DNA from: Pelobates cultripes
Taxonomy: Eukaryota > Chordata > Amphibia > Anura > Pelobatidae
Assembly (NCBI GenBank): GCA_933207985.1
Contig: OW240912.1
Location: forward strand, 72,476,361 to 72,540,360
Reading direction: 5' to 3'
Length of the DNA: 64,000 nt
Shown here: piece by piece, positions 25,580 through 37,965 of the stretch
How positions within the stretch are numbered: position 1 is the stretch's first letter
How the letters are laid out: every line of letters starts with the position of its first letter
The notes under the pieces: model-generated
The model's database searches: none
Seen by the model: the letters and a program-made list of their open reading frames with translations, nothing else
What the model was told of the DNA's origin: nothing
Made by a program: the position numbers and the translations under genes

Positions 25580-27268
25580 TCATTAGTCACATCCGATCAC
25601 TGCCATCCAGGCTTGACAGAACTGACAGTGATTGCTGGCGAGAGGGGAAGTGCACCTAGCATGGCTGGGGGCAACACAGCAAGTTGCGGATTCAGAAGAT
25701 GTCCTGCCCCTTCAACCCCCACCAGGTCTCTGCCCTGACTAGTCATCCGCAGCCGTCTGCGCGAGAAATACATACCAAAGGTCTCTATTGATCCGTGTGT
25801 TTGTCTCCCTGCCCTAGTAAGTCTGCTATTTTGGCTTCTGCCATATGAATTTCTTCCACTTTCTGTAGCCATTGGTGGTAGTGATTGCTTCCAGTGCGCT
25901 AGTATCAATGATTTGGCTGCGTTGAGTAAATGCCTCAAAATATTTTTTTTTTATTTAGAGAGCGAAAGGTCCGTGTAATGTAGAATGACATTCATAATGG
26001 TAAAGCTTGATACTTCTCCCAGGATCTTCTATACCACCAGTTTAATCTCGTCCCAATAAGGCTTTATCTTATTGCAGTCCCACCATATGTGGTGTATAGA
26101 TCCTTTTTCACCTTATCTCCCACTATGAGGTGTTAATAGAGGGTAGATACTGTACAATCTGCCTCCGGTGTCTGCAAGCAGAGGTCTTCATACCAGGTCA
26201 AGCCCCGATGGATCTTGTGTCTGTGCGGTAGGTTATGGTAGAAGTGCTTTAGTTGAGCATAGTGGAACTGGAGCATCAATGTGGGCACTCCTTCTGTAAT
26301 GAAGTTCCGTAAATCCCTCACACCTGATCTGCTTAGCACTCTTTGTAGGGGGATAAACCCCTCCTGATTAATCATGGGCCAAACCATTGGTGGGAGTCCA
26401 TCTCTCAGGTCTGGATTGTGGGTTATAGGTATCAGGCTACCCAGTTTTGGGGATATGAAGGTCTCCTTCCTTAGAGTGGTCCATATCTTTAGCGTTTGTG
26501 TTATAGGGGGGTCCTCCCCTAAAGTGATTGTAGTGTCTGATTCTCTATGCCAAACCAATGCATGTAGGGCATTATCGGTGGCAGTCCTGCTCAGTGTTAC
26601 CCACAGCTTTTGGGGAGAAGCAGTATGTAATTCCTGGAGCCTCTGGAGAGTCGTTGCATGATAGTATTTGCGAATGTCAGTTAGCGCCAGCCCACCTCAA
26701 TCTCTCAGAAGACTAAGTTTAGTGTGGCATATTCTAGCCCTATCACCCATCCAAATAAATTTGAGGATTGCCACTCTCAGTGTTGTGAAGATGTGCGGTA
26801 TAGTACAGGGTATGGTGTGGAACACGTATAAGATCCTTGGTAGGACATTCATTTTCCCTGCTATAGACCCTGCCAGGACATGTGATTATAATTCCATATC
26901 CTGAGATCCTCCAGGTTAGTGTTTAGAAGAGGGGTGTAGTTGTGGCTGTAAGTGTCCTTCGTTGTGCGTGGGACCCACAGCCCCAGATATCTCATGTGAT
27001 CCGTACACCAATGAAAGGGAAATCGTTGCTGTAGTTGGGCACAATTCGCCGCTGGAGTAGTTACGTTAAGTATCTCACATTTAGCAAGATTTAATTTGAG
27101 GGCGGATAATCGCCCGTATTTTGAAATTCTTCCATTAACAATGTTAAAGATGCGAGCGGATCTTCAATAAAAACAACAAGTCGTCCGCATATTCGGCTAC
27201 CTTATGTTCTTGAGTTTTATATCGAAATCCTACAATAGATGGTGTTTTCCTGATTCGGTCGAGGAGGC
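25580..27268 (-). pseudogene. Decayed L1/Tx1 ORF2: part of RT through C-terminus
   Basis: The minus strand matches the intact copy in BLMH intron 3 over its last ~590 residues: LDRIRKTPSIVGF and YADD (about 27270-27180), PITHNPDLRDGLPPMVWP and FHYAQLKHFYHNLPHR (about 26430-26220), and HLLNAAKSLI..WKQSLPP (about 25930-25860). There are several frameshifts and stops, and part of the knuckle region is missing. Similarity ends abruptly at about 27268, where an oppositely oriented ORF1 fragment starts. Confidence 0.75.
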
Positions 27269-27269
27269 A

Positions 27270-28625
27270 CAAGAAACTTCGCCACCCAGAAAGCTCCGGC
27301 ATGCCCGATATTAGACTCTCGTTTGAGAGACCTGAAGAACGAATACCACCCAAGATAGCGCCTGAGGCACCAATCGAGGCTGAGACCTCAGAAGAGTCAC
27401 AAACAGACACAGACTCCACTGCCTCGCCGGGCTCAGGAGGTGACTACAGAGAGAGAGCGTCAGAATCAGATTAAGATTCCTCGCCTTCCACAAAAGGGGA
27501 CATCAAGAGATTGCTGCAGGAGCTGAGGATGGTGTGGAAAGCTGACTTGCAGGAGAGACAGACTGAAATAGGGGTAATCCACAAAAAGCTTGCTGAGGTT
27601 GAAACCAGAGAGAAAGCCAGAGACAACCAGTCACTGGAGATCAAGTATCAAGTAGAAGAGCTCAGTCGCCAAGTTGTGAAACTCAAGAGAGCAGATGCCG
27701 TGTTGGAATCCAGGCACAGAAAAAGAAACATCCACCTGAAGGGGTATCCCTGAAAAGGTTGGATGTGAGGAGTTGCTGCCCTTCAGACTGATTGCCTCAA
27801 TGGGCATAAAGAGGCAAACTGACCCTGCATTGGTGATGTTGGCGTTCTGGGTTAGCAAGGCGGCTGCAGCCCCAGAGGTGCCATTATAATCACTAGGGAT
27901 ATTGCAACAAACTCTGCAATTCTGGCTTGATCCAGAGCTTGGGAACTGTGCATTTTGAGGTTTAGTGGTAACTTTATACAGAGATCTCCCATTTGCGGTG
28001 CTACTGGAGAAAAGGCAACTAGCCCCAGTTGCCAAATGACAGAGTATGCAGTCAGATACCAATGGGGGGTGGAAGGCTCACTCATTGTTCATAGAGAAGA
28101 AGGTCAACTGATCCTAACCTCTGCTGATAACCAAGATACTTTTTTACGGAAACTGGACTTACCGTAGAGGGAATTTTGCAGACCAAGACTAAACAGAGTG
28201 GGATTTATGTCCGTCGGTTTCAGTTCAAGAAATAAACCACAACCATGGCAATACCCAGTAAACCCTATACATCTAGGGTGGCTACTATAGCTCCACATAG
28301 CTGTGGACACAACGGCCTGTAATATTGTTCAGAAAGCAATAGAATAGAACACACTTTCTAACACAGTTCCTAATGCTAGGATTAGACTCCAAACACCTCA
28401 GATGGGCTTAATAATTATCACTAGCCTACACCTAGTTCAGTTCGTACTGGCTGCACCATAGTAAATGTATATATTGTGTTTTTTCAGTTTTTCTGCTATT
28501 TCCTTTATGACGCTATGATTGATCCACATGTGCCCTTTTATTGTTACACTTTACTCATATTCTGATAAAGATGATATTTGGTGAACAAACTCCAATAAAC
28601 TTCAAAATTTTAAAAAATAAAAATA
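27270..28625 (+). pseudogene. L1/Tx1-like ORF1 fragment followed by 3'UTR and A-rich tail, lacking ORF2
   Basis: Plus-strand frames read a charged, acidic N-terminus (MPDIRLSFERPEE, near 27301), a heptad-rich coiled coil (27511-27753: LLQELRMVWKADLQ, EIKYQVEELSRQVVKLK) and then, with frameshifts, the ORF1 C-terminal region (about 27950-28160: LYRDLPFAVLLEKRQ-like wording). ORF2 should come next, but instead there is 3'UTR-like DNA ending with AATAAA near 28592 and an A-rich tail. Stops are present, so it is non-functional. It faces the ORF2 remnant on its left. Confidence 0.6.
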
Positions 28626-29120
28626 ATTTATTTTAAAAATTTCCTTTAAATTCTTGGCAATTCTCAATTTAGTGAACAAGCCTGGCCTGAATGTGTCATT
28701 GGTTCTGTAAAAAGCAGACCTGGCCTTCTTGCCATCTGTTTGTAATTTCCCACGACAGTCCTAAGACTGCCACCTCTGTCCCCCCTTTCAATGTTGCATA
28801 ATACAAGCAGTCTATTCACAGCTCCTATCTAGTAATGACATGTGTGATGGACATTAGCCAAGTGTGTGGGGTGTACGAAGGGTTTGTCATGGTTTTATTT
28901 ATTTATTATTACTAATATTGTTATGCATAGTACAAACCCACGGCAATCATTTGCTTTCACTGTTACTTTCTGGCATGGCAGCGGATAACCCGAAATCAAA
29001 CTTATGTCTAAGAAGCCTTAGTTGCCCATAATTCTGGTCTTTGCTTATATATTACTGATCTGTCACATACCAAAGTTCAGCACAAGTGAAGGGTGGATCC
29101 CAAGTTCAAATACATACAGT

Positions 29121-29386
29121 TTAAAGGGCAGTCTAAGCACCATAACCACTAGACTAATGGTTATGGTGCCAGAGGTCTCCTAGAAGTGTCCCATGGTAAG
29201 AAATCAAACCGTTTTGGTTTTTTTAAGTTTTATACCTACTTATGTCTCCCAGGTTCCTTCTCTGCTTATAGTCTTCTGCCATATTGCTATAGCAAATGGT
29301 GCCATTCCACTTTAGCAATATATATTGTTATTTTTTTGGACTACAGTGAGCTATAGTGGTTATGGTTCTTAGAGTGCTCCCCTAAG
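29121..29386. mobile_element. TTAA MITE, family B
   Basis: It begins TTAAAGGGCAGTCTAAGCAC and closes with TATAGTGGTTATGGTTCTTAG and GTGCTCCCCTAAG. The terminal TTAA on the right is mutated. Confidence 0.6.
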
Positions 29387-29469
29387 TAAGCTCCAATGGA
29401 AATCAGATGACAAGGGGGGCAGGTTAATTAATAGGATTCTACAGTGTTGGGAATAGAAAGTTATATTCA

Positions 29470-29950
29470 TAACACTATAATGCTCTCTGGTGCCTCCCCC
29501 CCTTGTGTCCCCCACCCCCAGTACATAAAGGGTAAAAACAAAAAACAACAACAACAACAACAACGTTATTTACTTACCTGATTCCGGCACCAGTCTCACA
29601 CGGTTGATGTGTCAACGCTCCGCCTCTTCCGATGTAATCCAACAAGGGGGGGGGACTTAATGTGCATGCGCCGTGAGCACAGCAAGCACGTTAAGCCCTC
29701 CCTTTCCAATGGGGATTTTACTGACACTGGATGTCCTCACACTCTGTCCAGCGTCAGTTAAGCGACCCAGTGTCTGGTAAACTCCCAGAAGCGGCTCTAG
29801 TGGCTAAGCTGTCTTAGCACTGCAATGTAAACATTGCTGTTTGTCAAAAATTGCAATGTTTACATTGAAGGACTAAATGGGACAGGGACACTGCACCCAG
29901 ACCACTTCAATGAGATGAAGTGGTCTGGGTGCCTATAGTGTGCATCTAAG
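29470..29950. mobile_element. Family A MITE, ends degraded
   Basis: It contains AACACTATAATGC at the left, the GC-rich centre, GGCTCTAGTGGCTAAGCTGT, and the CACCCAGACCACTTCA..TGAAGTGGTCTGGGTG hairpin with CCTATAGTGTGC at the right. An internal (CAA)n run lies near 29543-29562. Confidence 0.65.
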
Positions 29951-30779
29951 GGCAGGTACATACGCCAACATATAGAGTACTTTTTCCCCCCTGATTCTAG
30001 GATTCATACATGTAGTAGCTTCAGCTGCTACTTAATTAACACTGTCCAGCCATATTTAGCCTGCTTAGATTTTCTCACTAGCCTGCTGATCACAGAGAGA
30101 GTGTGAAACTGAGCCTAAATGGTAAGAAAAACTTTGTGCTGTTTAATTATTATTTTGTGACTGGGAACCAGCTTAGTTGGCCAGTACTGATAGAAAGGAA
30201 ATACTAACTAGTCTCCTATAAGGAGAAGGTTTTTATTTCCTTTTGGTTTGATTTATGTCTTAAGGTGAAAGAGTACCCTCAATGTTAAAAAAAAAATATA
30301 TATGATGTTGGTTGTCTTGGAAAAAGCAGCAGGAATGGCTGTTCCTACAGTGGCCTTATTACTATCTGCAAAAGAAATATACATATACGCACATATCAGT
30401 CTGCTAACATGTGATGCACGCACCATCCCAAAATGCCTGATGTACAATCACACACTAAGCTTTGCAATATGTCACATGCGACAGGCATTTCCTTAGCACT
30501 CAAGTTAAAATGGGAACAAACTGTTAGCAATAATATAGATGAAGATAATCAGCTATAAACAAATTAAATATATATTGGGCTTTAGGTGCATGCCATACTC
30601 TAACCACTTGCATAGGAAAGAAGAAAAAAAAACAACACGTGGTGATGCAGTGACCTCCCACAACTCATAGCATGAACTGGTACTTATAGCATTAGGAGTA
30701 CAAAACTATGAGTACAAACACCTGTTTACATTTGCTTGTAACCTTATGCACATGTGCAGAGTACCATAAGCGCATTAGA

Positions 30780-31062
30780 ACTGTCCCTTAGGAAAGCATT
30801 ACAGCAGTGCTTTGCTATAGGGAATGAAGACATCATACATCCTCATGCAAAGTGTGAGGACGTCCGTTTCACGGAGTTAAACTCTGTTAGAGACCAGAAT
30901 TGCCTCTAGTGGCTGACTAGGTTGCCTTAACCGAGCAATTTAAACATTGCAGTTTCTCTGAAACTCCTGTGGTTTTTTTGTTTTTTTTTAAATTACAGGG
31001 GCACTTCACCCAGACAGCTTCAATGTGATTAAGTGGTCTGGGTGTCTATAGTGTCCCTTTAA
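30780..31062. mobile_element. Family A MITE, right half
   Basis: It contains the GCCTCTAGTGGCTG centre, a TTTCTCTGAAACTCC segment, CACCCAGACAGCTTCA..AAGTGGTCTGGGTG, and closes TATAGTGTCCCTTTAA at 31059-31062. The left end is degraded. Confidence 0.65.
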
Positions 31063-31277
31063 TCTGTGTGATGTAGAGTCTCATTTGCGGTGTTTGCCAA
31101 CACATGTAGCTGCACTGGTCAATCTAGGATGCCATGCTTCATGGTGGGGAATTATTCTCTGGTACGCATTTGTTTTTGTTTTTTTGTATAGAATGAAGCT
31201 ATACCTACCTGAATATGAACTGGTTCATTTTAATTTTAAATAACTATAGTTTTATATTTAGTAGCACAGTTTTTAGA

Positions 31278-31885
31278 TTAAAGTGTTACTCCAAGTACCA
31301 TAACCACTTGGAGTAACACTTTGATTTGAAGTGGCCATGGTGCCTGGAGTCTGTATGTACCAAGGTTAAACCCTTAGGGGTGTCTCAGCCAAGACTCACC
31401 CAGAGTTCCAGCCTCATGTCGATTAAACGGTTAACAGATTTCTTTCCCTGCACCCTCATTCCTCTCAGTCCAACAATCATAAACATTTTTAAAAACACCC
31501 GCTAAGCCCCCAGTGAATATTATTATACGCCACCCTTACCATCTGTGTCACTATACCCCACTCCCTCTAGCATGTAAGCTCTTTGAGCAGGGCTCTCAAC
31601 CCGGTGTACAGTACTGTGGAATTTGTAAGCACTTTATAAAAAATAATCAATTCTATGCAACATTTATTGCTTGTAAAAAAGTCAGCTGAGTGCCCAACAA
31701 ATGAATGGTGACTGGATCGTCATCCGGCTTCTGCATCACCCAGAAAGTCAGATGCCTTGAAGCTGCAGAGAGTCAGGTAAAAGGGCAATCTATTGCCAAA
31801 TACCAGGGGGAATGGTCCTGGGTACTCCTGGCACCATAGTTACTTCAACAGGCTGTAGTGATACTTGCAGTAGCCCTTTCAGGGT
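31278..31885. mobile_element. Family B MITE containing an internal L2-type tail fragment
   Basis: It begins TTAAAGTGTTACTCCAAGTA with a strong hairpin (TTACTCCAAGT..ACTTGGAGTAA) and ends near TGATACTTGCAGTAGCCCTTTC. Around 31560-31650 it includes AGCATGTAAGCTCTTTGAGC and CACTTTATAAAAAATAAT, the L2/CR1-like 3'-end signature in plus orientation, probably a separate insertion. Confidence 0.5.
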
Positions 31886-31951
31886 TCATTAAAGAAGCGA
31901 CAGTCAGAGTCATGATCTAGGAACATTTAAAAATATATTTTCAGGACTATC

Positions 31952-32388
31952 TTAAAAGGAACACTACAGTGTTGTAATATCTTTTAGGAACCCCAGCCCC
32001 CCTCTGTGGTGATTAAACTTACATTTTCTGTTGGTTCTGGGGCAGCTAGCACCGCCTCCATGGCTGAAATCATTCATCTTTATGATCTCAGCCAATCACA
32101 CGCTTTTTCATAGAAAAGAATAAGAAGGCTCTTGCACACGTGGGGTAGAGCGCTGTGCCAATTAGTATCTCCTAATAAAGACGCATTGAAATTAGGAGCA
32201 TTTAGCATCTCTGTGCAGAGCGTGGAGATGCTGAATGTAGGTGCGGCAAACTGTGCAACACTGGACTAGGAAGCACCTATAGTGGCCATCTGAGTGACAG
32301 CCATTATATGTATTACCAAAGTGCTAACACTACAGGAACAGGCTATAGACAAAAGAAACCACTACATTAAGCTCTAGTGTCCCTTTAC
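31952..32388. mobile_element. TTAA MITE, family C
   Basis: It begins TTAAAAGGAACACTACAGTG and ends CTCTAGTGTCCCTTTAC. The centre contains GATCTCAGCCAATCA and GTGGAGATGCTGAATGT, shared with the 24.0-kb copy. Confidence 0.65.
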
Positions 32389-32865
32389 ATTATATTGCGC
32401 CATTTATACAATAAATATGCTCTTCTCATTGTCTACACATTTCTAGTTATAAAGGTTTAATGGGGCCGTAATCAAAAAGAAGTTCTATTATATCCCACAC
32501 TGTAGCAAGATTATTTACTGGAAGTAACCACTTACAATCACAGCTCCCCTTAATCAGCGATCCACCCGCCCTGTTTAAATGCCTCTGCTCGACAGTACCA
32601 TATAATATCCAAAATAACATAACTCCGAGTATGTGTAGCTTTCAGGAAAACATTAGCTAGTATTTATGGCAGAAATTTTAATTATATAGTGTATCTGATA
32701 ATTTAATGGTATTTACTGTGCACACATACATACTTGCTAAAGATGACAATTTTGTTGGGAGAGAAAAATATTGTTACATAGTCTGCTCAAGGACAATAGG
32801 ACATAAGATGCGAGGGGGGAAAAAAACAATAAAACAATTCTAAAAACTTTATTACGGGTTTTCAC

Positions 32866-33200
32866 TAAACTGTGAATTTCAGGAACTGACAATGAAACTG
32901 CAAATTTTAGGGCAAATTGGAAATATTCTCCAACACAGCTCCTCCCCCCTCCTTAACCATTTAGTGAATAAATAACCTTCAACAGTGTATAGCTATGGGT
33001 TATTTACTAAACTGTGAACTGAGGTGATTTTTTTTTTACTATAATCACAAAAACTAAAATTAGGCTATAATATCAGCTGTGGGGGAAGGAGGGGGAGATT
33101 CCAGTCCTGTTATACCCCCCTGCTTGCTTATTCTGCCATTCATTTTGGCAATGTGTTTTCTCATTCCCCACAATTCGCAGTTTAGTAATAAGCCCCCTAA
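32866..33200. repeat. Interspersed repeat related to GGGTTATT(C/T)ACTAAA MITEs
   Basis: TTTTCACTAAACTGTGAATTTC near the left, GGGTTATTTACTAAACTGTG near 32998, and GCAGTTTAGTAATAAGCCCC at the right behave as the inverted ends of one or two overlapping copies. Confidence 0.5.
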
Positions 33201-33326
33201 GGATCCTATTCCATAGATTTGAGATAAATGAAAAATGCCAAGGAAAGTGTCAGAAGCCGGTTTGGAGAAATTAACTGACGTTTAGAGGCAGCGGTAGCTA
33301 TAGAAGGAGACACGAGGCGTACTGCA

Positions 33327-33346
33327 GTGAGAGAGAGAGAGAGAGG
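33327..33346. repeat. (GA)n microsatellite
   Basis: A pure GA run of about 18 bp, 270 bp beyond the putative coronin exon-1 donor. Confidence 0.8.
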
Positions 33347-33617
33347 TCACTTTCCAAATATAGAAATATCTGAGCATTCACTAGCAGGTCCTGTGACCAG
33401 AGAGGCAGAAAATGACAATAAATTATAGCTGATTCATTCTACAAACGACATCAGAGAGGTGACCAAAATAACTTTTGCAATAAAATGGTTAGATATTTCC
33501 AGGCTCCTCTTAAGTCACTGCGTGTAGGGGCCACTCACTGTCCTAAAGATGGCATGTGATGGGACTGAAAAGGCTGGTGCACAATCCTGTAGCTCGTTAA
33601 AATCAAGGCAGGCTTAC

Positions 33618-34030
33618 CTGGGTCTGCACAGGAAGCTGGTGGCTATAAGGACAGGTGGGATAGAATTCTGAGATAAAGCCCCGTTCTGATAGACTGGTTT
33701 GACAAACTGCAGGTTGTTGGAAGGTGTCCTCTCCTCTGGTGAGCAGGGCTCTCAGTGCACAGTTAGCAAACAGTCCTCTCTCTGCCCAGGGCTTGGGATG
33801 ACTGAGGTAGCTCCAAGCTCTGAGTCGGAAATTGACTAAAGGGTCTAGCTGTGTGTGTTGCAGGAGGCTGCAGCCAGGAGACTCTTGCTGCAGTAACAGC
33901 TGCTGCCATCAACATTCACACAAAATAACTCAACACCCGACAGCTGAAAAGACAGAATGGGGATGGAGTGAGGAAGGGAAACGTTCAAGAGACACAGGGA
34001 GGAGTAGTGCTTCTTCCTCTATGACTGGAT
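33618..34030 (-). other. Candidate non-coding first exon of the coronin gene
   Basis: On the minus strand a good splice donor (CCCAG|GTAAGC) ends a putative exon at 33618. It lies in an unusually repeat-poor, moderately GC-rich stretch upstream of the coronin coding exon, whose 17-nt leader requires an upstream 5'UTR exon. A TATATAG sequence on the minus strand near 34058-34066 could be the TATA box, placing transcription start near 34030. No coding frame is claimed. Donor quality and position are seen; assignment to CORO6 is inference. It could instead belong to another transcript or be a chance donor. Confidence 0.3.
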
Positions 34031-34070
34031 ACATTGTCTCTCTCTTTTAATCATTTCTATATAAGAATGA
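33890..34070 (-). promoter_or_regulatory. Possible TATA-type promoter with two CAGCTG E-boxes
   Basis: CTATATAAG lies at 34058-34066 and reads as a TATA-like box on either strand. Two CAGCTG E-boxes lie at 33897-33902 and 33941-33946. CAGCTG is a typical MyoD-class binding site, which would suit a gene with muscle expression. This is a motif reading only; such short motifs are frequent by chance. Confidence 0.2.
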
Positions 34071-34274
34071 AAAATGCCCCCAGATAAAACAGCATACAAT
34101 TACCCAGTGTGAAACCTCACACAGCACCAGTAGTCATGTGTTCTGATTCATGTAACCACTGGTCATGTGAGACTTTACTACACACTTACAAACTTTTTTG
34201 CTAAGGAAAAAAAGATAGATATATATACATACACATATATCCTATTTATTTGTACTCACAAGCCATCTTTTAGA

Positions 34275-34415
34275 TTGTAAGCTTGTTTGGGCTAGGCCCT
34301 CTTCACCTGCAGTTTCCATATGTTAAACATGTTCTGTTAGAATGGTGTGTCTTATTTTATCCATTATACAGTGCTGCAGAATATATTGGCTCTATATAAA
34401 TAATTGTAAATTCTG
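34275..34415 (+). repeat. L2/CR1-like 3'-tail fragment
   Basis: It carries ATTGTAAGCTTGTTTGGGC, CAGTGCTGCAGAATATATTG and CTCTATATAAATAATTGTAA, the 3'-end consensus seen elsewhere in this window. No coding sequence. Confidence 0.55.
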
Positions 34416-34693
34416 CACAAATGACTATGTTGGAGATACAAAGGGGAAATGGCGGTCGACCTGGAGATTTGTGGTATTGCTGCTTATTTGGAGTGTTAAT
34501 GCTAAAAGGTAGACTTTTTTATTATGGGTTTTTAAAAAAAATTATTCTTGTTGGGTAGCACTGCACGTGAACTTAGCCAACATCAAACAACACACACATA
34601 ACGGTTGGCCATAGCAGATGGTGAAGTTGGCGCCAGACTCCACTCATGGAATATGACTGTACCCCTCTCTCATTTTCAACCACGATTACTATT

Positions 34694-34838
34694 AGGGTTA
34701 TTCATTATAGTGAATTTCAAACATAACGTCAAACTAGCTGAAATGGAAACTTTCTCTAAGTCAGTCATTCTGTCACTTTGGCTGCTCTGGCCTTCATTTT
34801 GAAATTCACTTTGAATTCTCACTTTGGTAAATAATCCT
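34694..34838. mobile_element. MITE with AGGGTTATTCA(C/T)TA ends
   Basis: A short element with AGGGTTATTCATTATAGTGA at the left and CACTTTGGTAAATAATCCT at the right, plus TGAATTTCAAA / TTTGAAATTCACT subterminal inversion. Copies also occur at 40524-40632 and partly at 42960-43015. Confidence 0.65.
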
Positions 34839-35059
34839 GTATGTATTTCTCTGTGCAACTTAACCTCGAGATCTACTGGACTCATATGAAATGTCAAAAT
34901 GGCTGTCCAAAATAATCTTTGTTTAATTTGTTTGACCCTTTAAGTGTCAGAGGAGACGAGCACATTGCAAATCAATGTGAGTGGCACATTTCTGGCACTG
35001 GGAGTGTTTTATGCCTTACTCAGTATGCAGGAAGTTGGAGTTACAATATAGACAGCCCC

Positions 35060-35188
35060 TAGAAGTGGAGTTAATCCTGCAAGGTAATTATTGCATTTTA
35101 TCAAAAACTGCAATAATTACAAGTGAAGGGTTAAGGGGCCTGGGACTCTGGAGCTGAAGTGGTCTGGGTGCCAATATTGTCCCTTTAA
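35060..35188. mobile_element. Family A MITE, right-end fragment
   Basis: CTGAAGTGGTCTGGGTGCCA followed by ATATTGTCCCTTTAA closes at 35188. The left half is missing. Confidence 0.6.
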
Positions 35189-37458
35189 GTATTTTGTTTT
35201 TTATTCTGACAGTCATGGTTTAATACACTTGTGAAAAAAAATGAATTAAAAAAACTTGAATGAGTAGTAAAAGAAAACCATGGAAGGAGTGAACTCAAAA
35301 CCTTTACATCATAAGCAAACCTCCAGCTTAGATGCCTTACAGGAGATTAGATGGCACAACTCAATCACCTCTAGTAGCAGACGGAGACACTCAGAATGCA
35401 CATTTTCCCCAAACTATCTATGACCAAATGCCCTCAACCACTTATCCAGACAGCCATTATTCATTATCAATGAGTATGTCTGGGAGGGAAGAAGTGGGGA
35501 ACATATTATAGCACTGGATCATATATAAATACCCCTTTTAATAGGAATCTGCATTTTAATCCTTTCTCACAGGGAAACTGTATTTTATTATGTTACCCTA
35601 TGAATGAGCCATCACTGACGATGCAGCTTAATCTATAAGGAAGAAGGAATGACCCTTATGCAAGAGCAAAACCGCAACAAATTATTTTGTTGCTTTACAT
35701 TTCTGAGCCTTTAGCGGTTTCCCCACTACAGCCCCTTGACATAAAGTATGATTAGAGAGCCAAGGCTGGAGTGCCTTTTAGACATGAAGGACAATGAAAC
35801 CGCTTGTCAAAGCTGCAGCCACTGAGCGGCCTTCTCCAGCCCCAACGTCTTCAAAGGGCCGTCAGGGCTCTGCCGAGCGGTATCCAGTCTGCTTAGATAA
35901 GTTTAAAGGGTTTTGAATGTTTGAGTTGCCAGAAAATTGACACAGGCTGAATATGGATGTTGTAAGGTGTCCATTGACTTCAATTGCCTTGATTGATTGT
36001 TTGGAATGTTAAAAATCGGTGCAGTTGCTGTCTGAACACAAGGATCTACGGAAGGATTTGTCTTTTAAAGGAAAAATTGCATAATTAATTTTTTATCACA
36101 GAAAATACAAAACTTAATATAGCCTTGCTGTGTATTTTCTAATGAATACTGCAAAATATTGCCTGGGATTTTCTGACTTATACTTGCAGTGTAGGGATGG
36201 CCATCCCTCTTTGGTCAGAAGTACCACTTCACATGCACAATTTGAAATGAAAATAGTGAAACCATCCCAGAGTTTATTTTCAGATGTTGGGCTCCTGCAT
36301 ATGATGCAAGAATTAATGAATTCACACTTCCTATTTACCTGCATTGTTATTGGTTGAATCGCTAGTGCTTCCAGCCATTGAGGACTTCAATATGGCTGTG
36401 GCCAGACCAAGTGTATGCAGTGAGATGCCTGAAAAAAGGTATTTACTTATATATGTATTACAAACAGAGGCTGTAATCTGTGAAACTGTATTAAAAAATA
36501 AATTATAGTTCACTATTTTTTTTAAATCATTTATTCTAGTTTACTATTTTTTTAAAAAATCATTTATTGTAGTTTACTATTTAAAAAAAAAAAAAAAATT
36601 ATTCTAGTTCCTATCTAAATACTATAAAAAGCCATTAAGCCTATACTGCACAATGTCTATGTGCTTTGCATTTTGAGACTTTTATTGTCTCATGCATGTG
36701 TATTATGATTTTAACAGTTTTATGACATTGTATATGAATATATATAACTATACAGAATCGATTGCACTCGCAAAACTCTAAATTAGCTTCAAAGTCCACA
36801 AAATTATTTAAAAGGTTTACACATTCAGGTAGGTTCTTTATTTGACGAATTATAGCCCTGGCTGGAATTTGTCAAATAAAGAACCTACTTTTAATGAAAA
36901 CCTTGGAGTGCCGGTATTTTTGTAGATATTTATATATTTTATGAGAATGAGGAGACATAGCTTCATTAATGTTGAAGGCGACATCTAGGCTGAAAATAGA
37001 AGAGACAAAAGCAAATTATTTTTTTTTATTTTTTTTATCTGAGCACTATCCCAAATCCCTATGCACAGTTAAATAACTGGAGGCTTTTAGTACCACTCCA
37101 ATGGCCATTAAAGTATAAGGTCACCTGCCCCAGCAAGGCAAATGCTTAGAAGTGATCTAAACAAACCATTAACCTTCGCTTTCAGCTAAAAGGCTAAATC
37201 TCTAATGTGACAGAAAGGGGTATTGACAATTGTTATGAAGTGGCAGCAGTGTTGGGAACCATTAATGATAGGGTTTAAAGGGACCTCCCCCCCTGAAAAA
37301 AATAAATAAAACCAAAATCCCTGTTGTAGATATGCTCAAAACGAAAAGTGATCTGTGCTCAGGGCCGTTTGAAGGAATTTGGAGGCCCCAAGCAAAATGG
37401 ACATGGAGGGCCCCCCCAACGCCCCTCACACGCACGCAAAACCTACAGGAACCACAGC
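35189..37458. other. Non-coding DNA, relatively repeat-poor between 35.2 and 36.0 kb
   Basis: A moderately GC-rich patch at 35690-35900 could be a conserved non-coding element but has no diagnostic motif. Poly(A)/poly(T) runs near 36520-36600 and 37018-37040. Confidence 0.4.
36829..36888. repeat. Perfect 18-bp hairpin in a repeat
   Basis: GTAGGTTCTTTATTTGAC (36829-36846) and its exact reverse complement (36871-36888) flank a 24-bp loop. Family not recognised. Confidence 0.8.
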
Positions 37459-37809
37459 CAGTGGCGTACTTACCAGGGTCACAGGGGTCGTGGCTGCGAC
37501 CGGGCCCGGCCCACCAGGGGGCCCGGCCACCCTGCGACCCAGTATGTACTCAGTATGGCCAGCCTCTTCTCTACCTCAGGGCCCCCCGAGGCTGGCCCTG
37601 CTGGCACCCAACGGCCGATGATGTCATCTTCCAGTTCAGGTATCAGTACGCGGCGCGTGAGGGAGCTGAACAGGAAGCACTCAGGGGAGAGGGCTCCCTC
37701 GCGCGCCCGCCAGCCTGCCCGCCGTGTGACCCCACTGGACCCCAGGGAATCCCCTCAGCACTCCCACAGGTAAGGAGGCTGGGGGGATTACATTTAAAAA
37801 AAAAAAAAG

Positions 37810-37965
37810 TGTTTGTGTGTGTGTGTTAGAGTGTGAGAGTGTGTGTGTCTGTTAGTTTGTGTGTTAGTTTGTGTGCGTCTGTTAGTGAGTGTGTGTTTTG
37901 TGAGTGAGTGTCTGTCTGTCTGTCAGTGAGTGTGTATGTATGTCCATCACTGAGTGTGTGTCTGA
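37810..37965. repeat. TG-rich microsatellite
   Basis: Degenerate (TG)n with GTGTGAGTG and GTTAGTTTGTG variants, just after an A-run. Confidence 0.8.

Noticed and set aside
33832..34050. 72-codon Cys-rich plus-strand frame
   Set aside because: It falls in a CAG/CTG-rich patch of the putative coronin promoter, without homology or splice sites on the plus strand.
37332..37829. 165-codon frame and overlapping long frames in GC-rich DNA
   Set aside because: They lie in a GC-rich hAT-like repeat where stop codons are rare; several frames are open at once and none shows a protein family.
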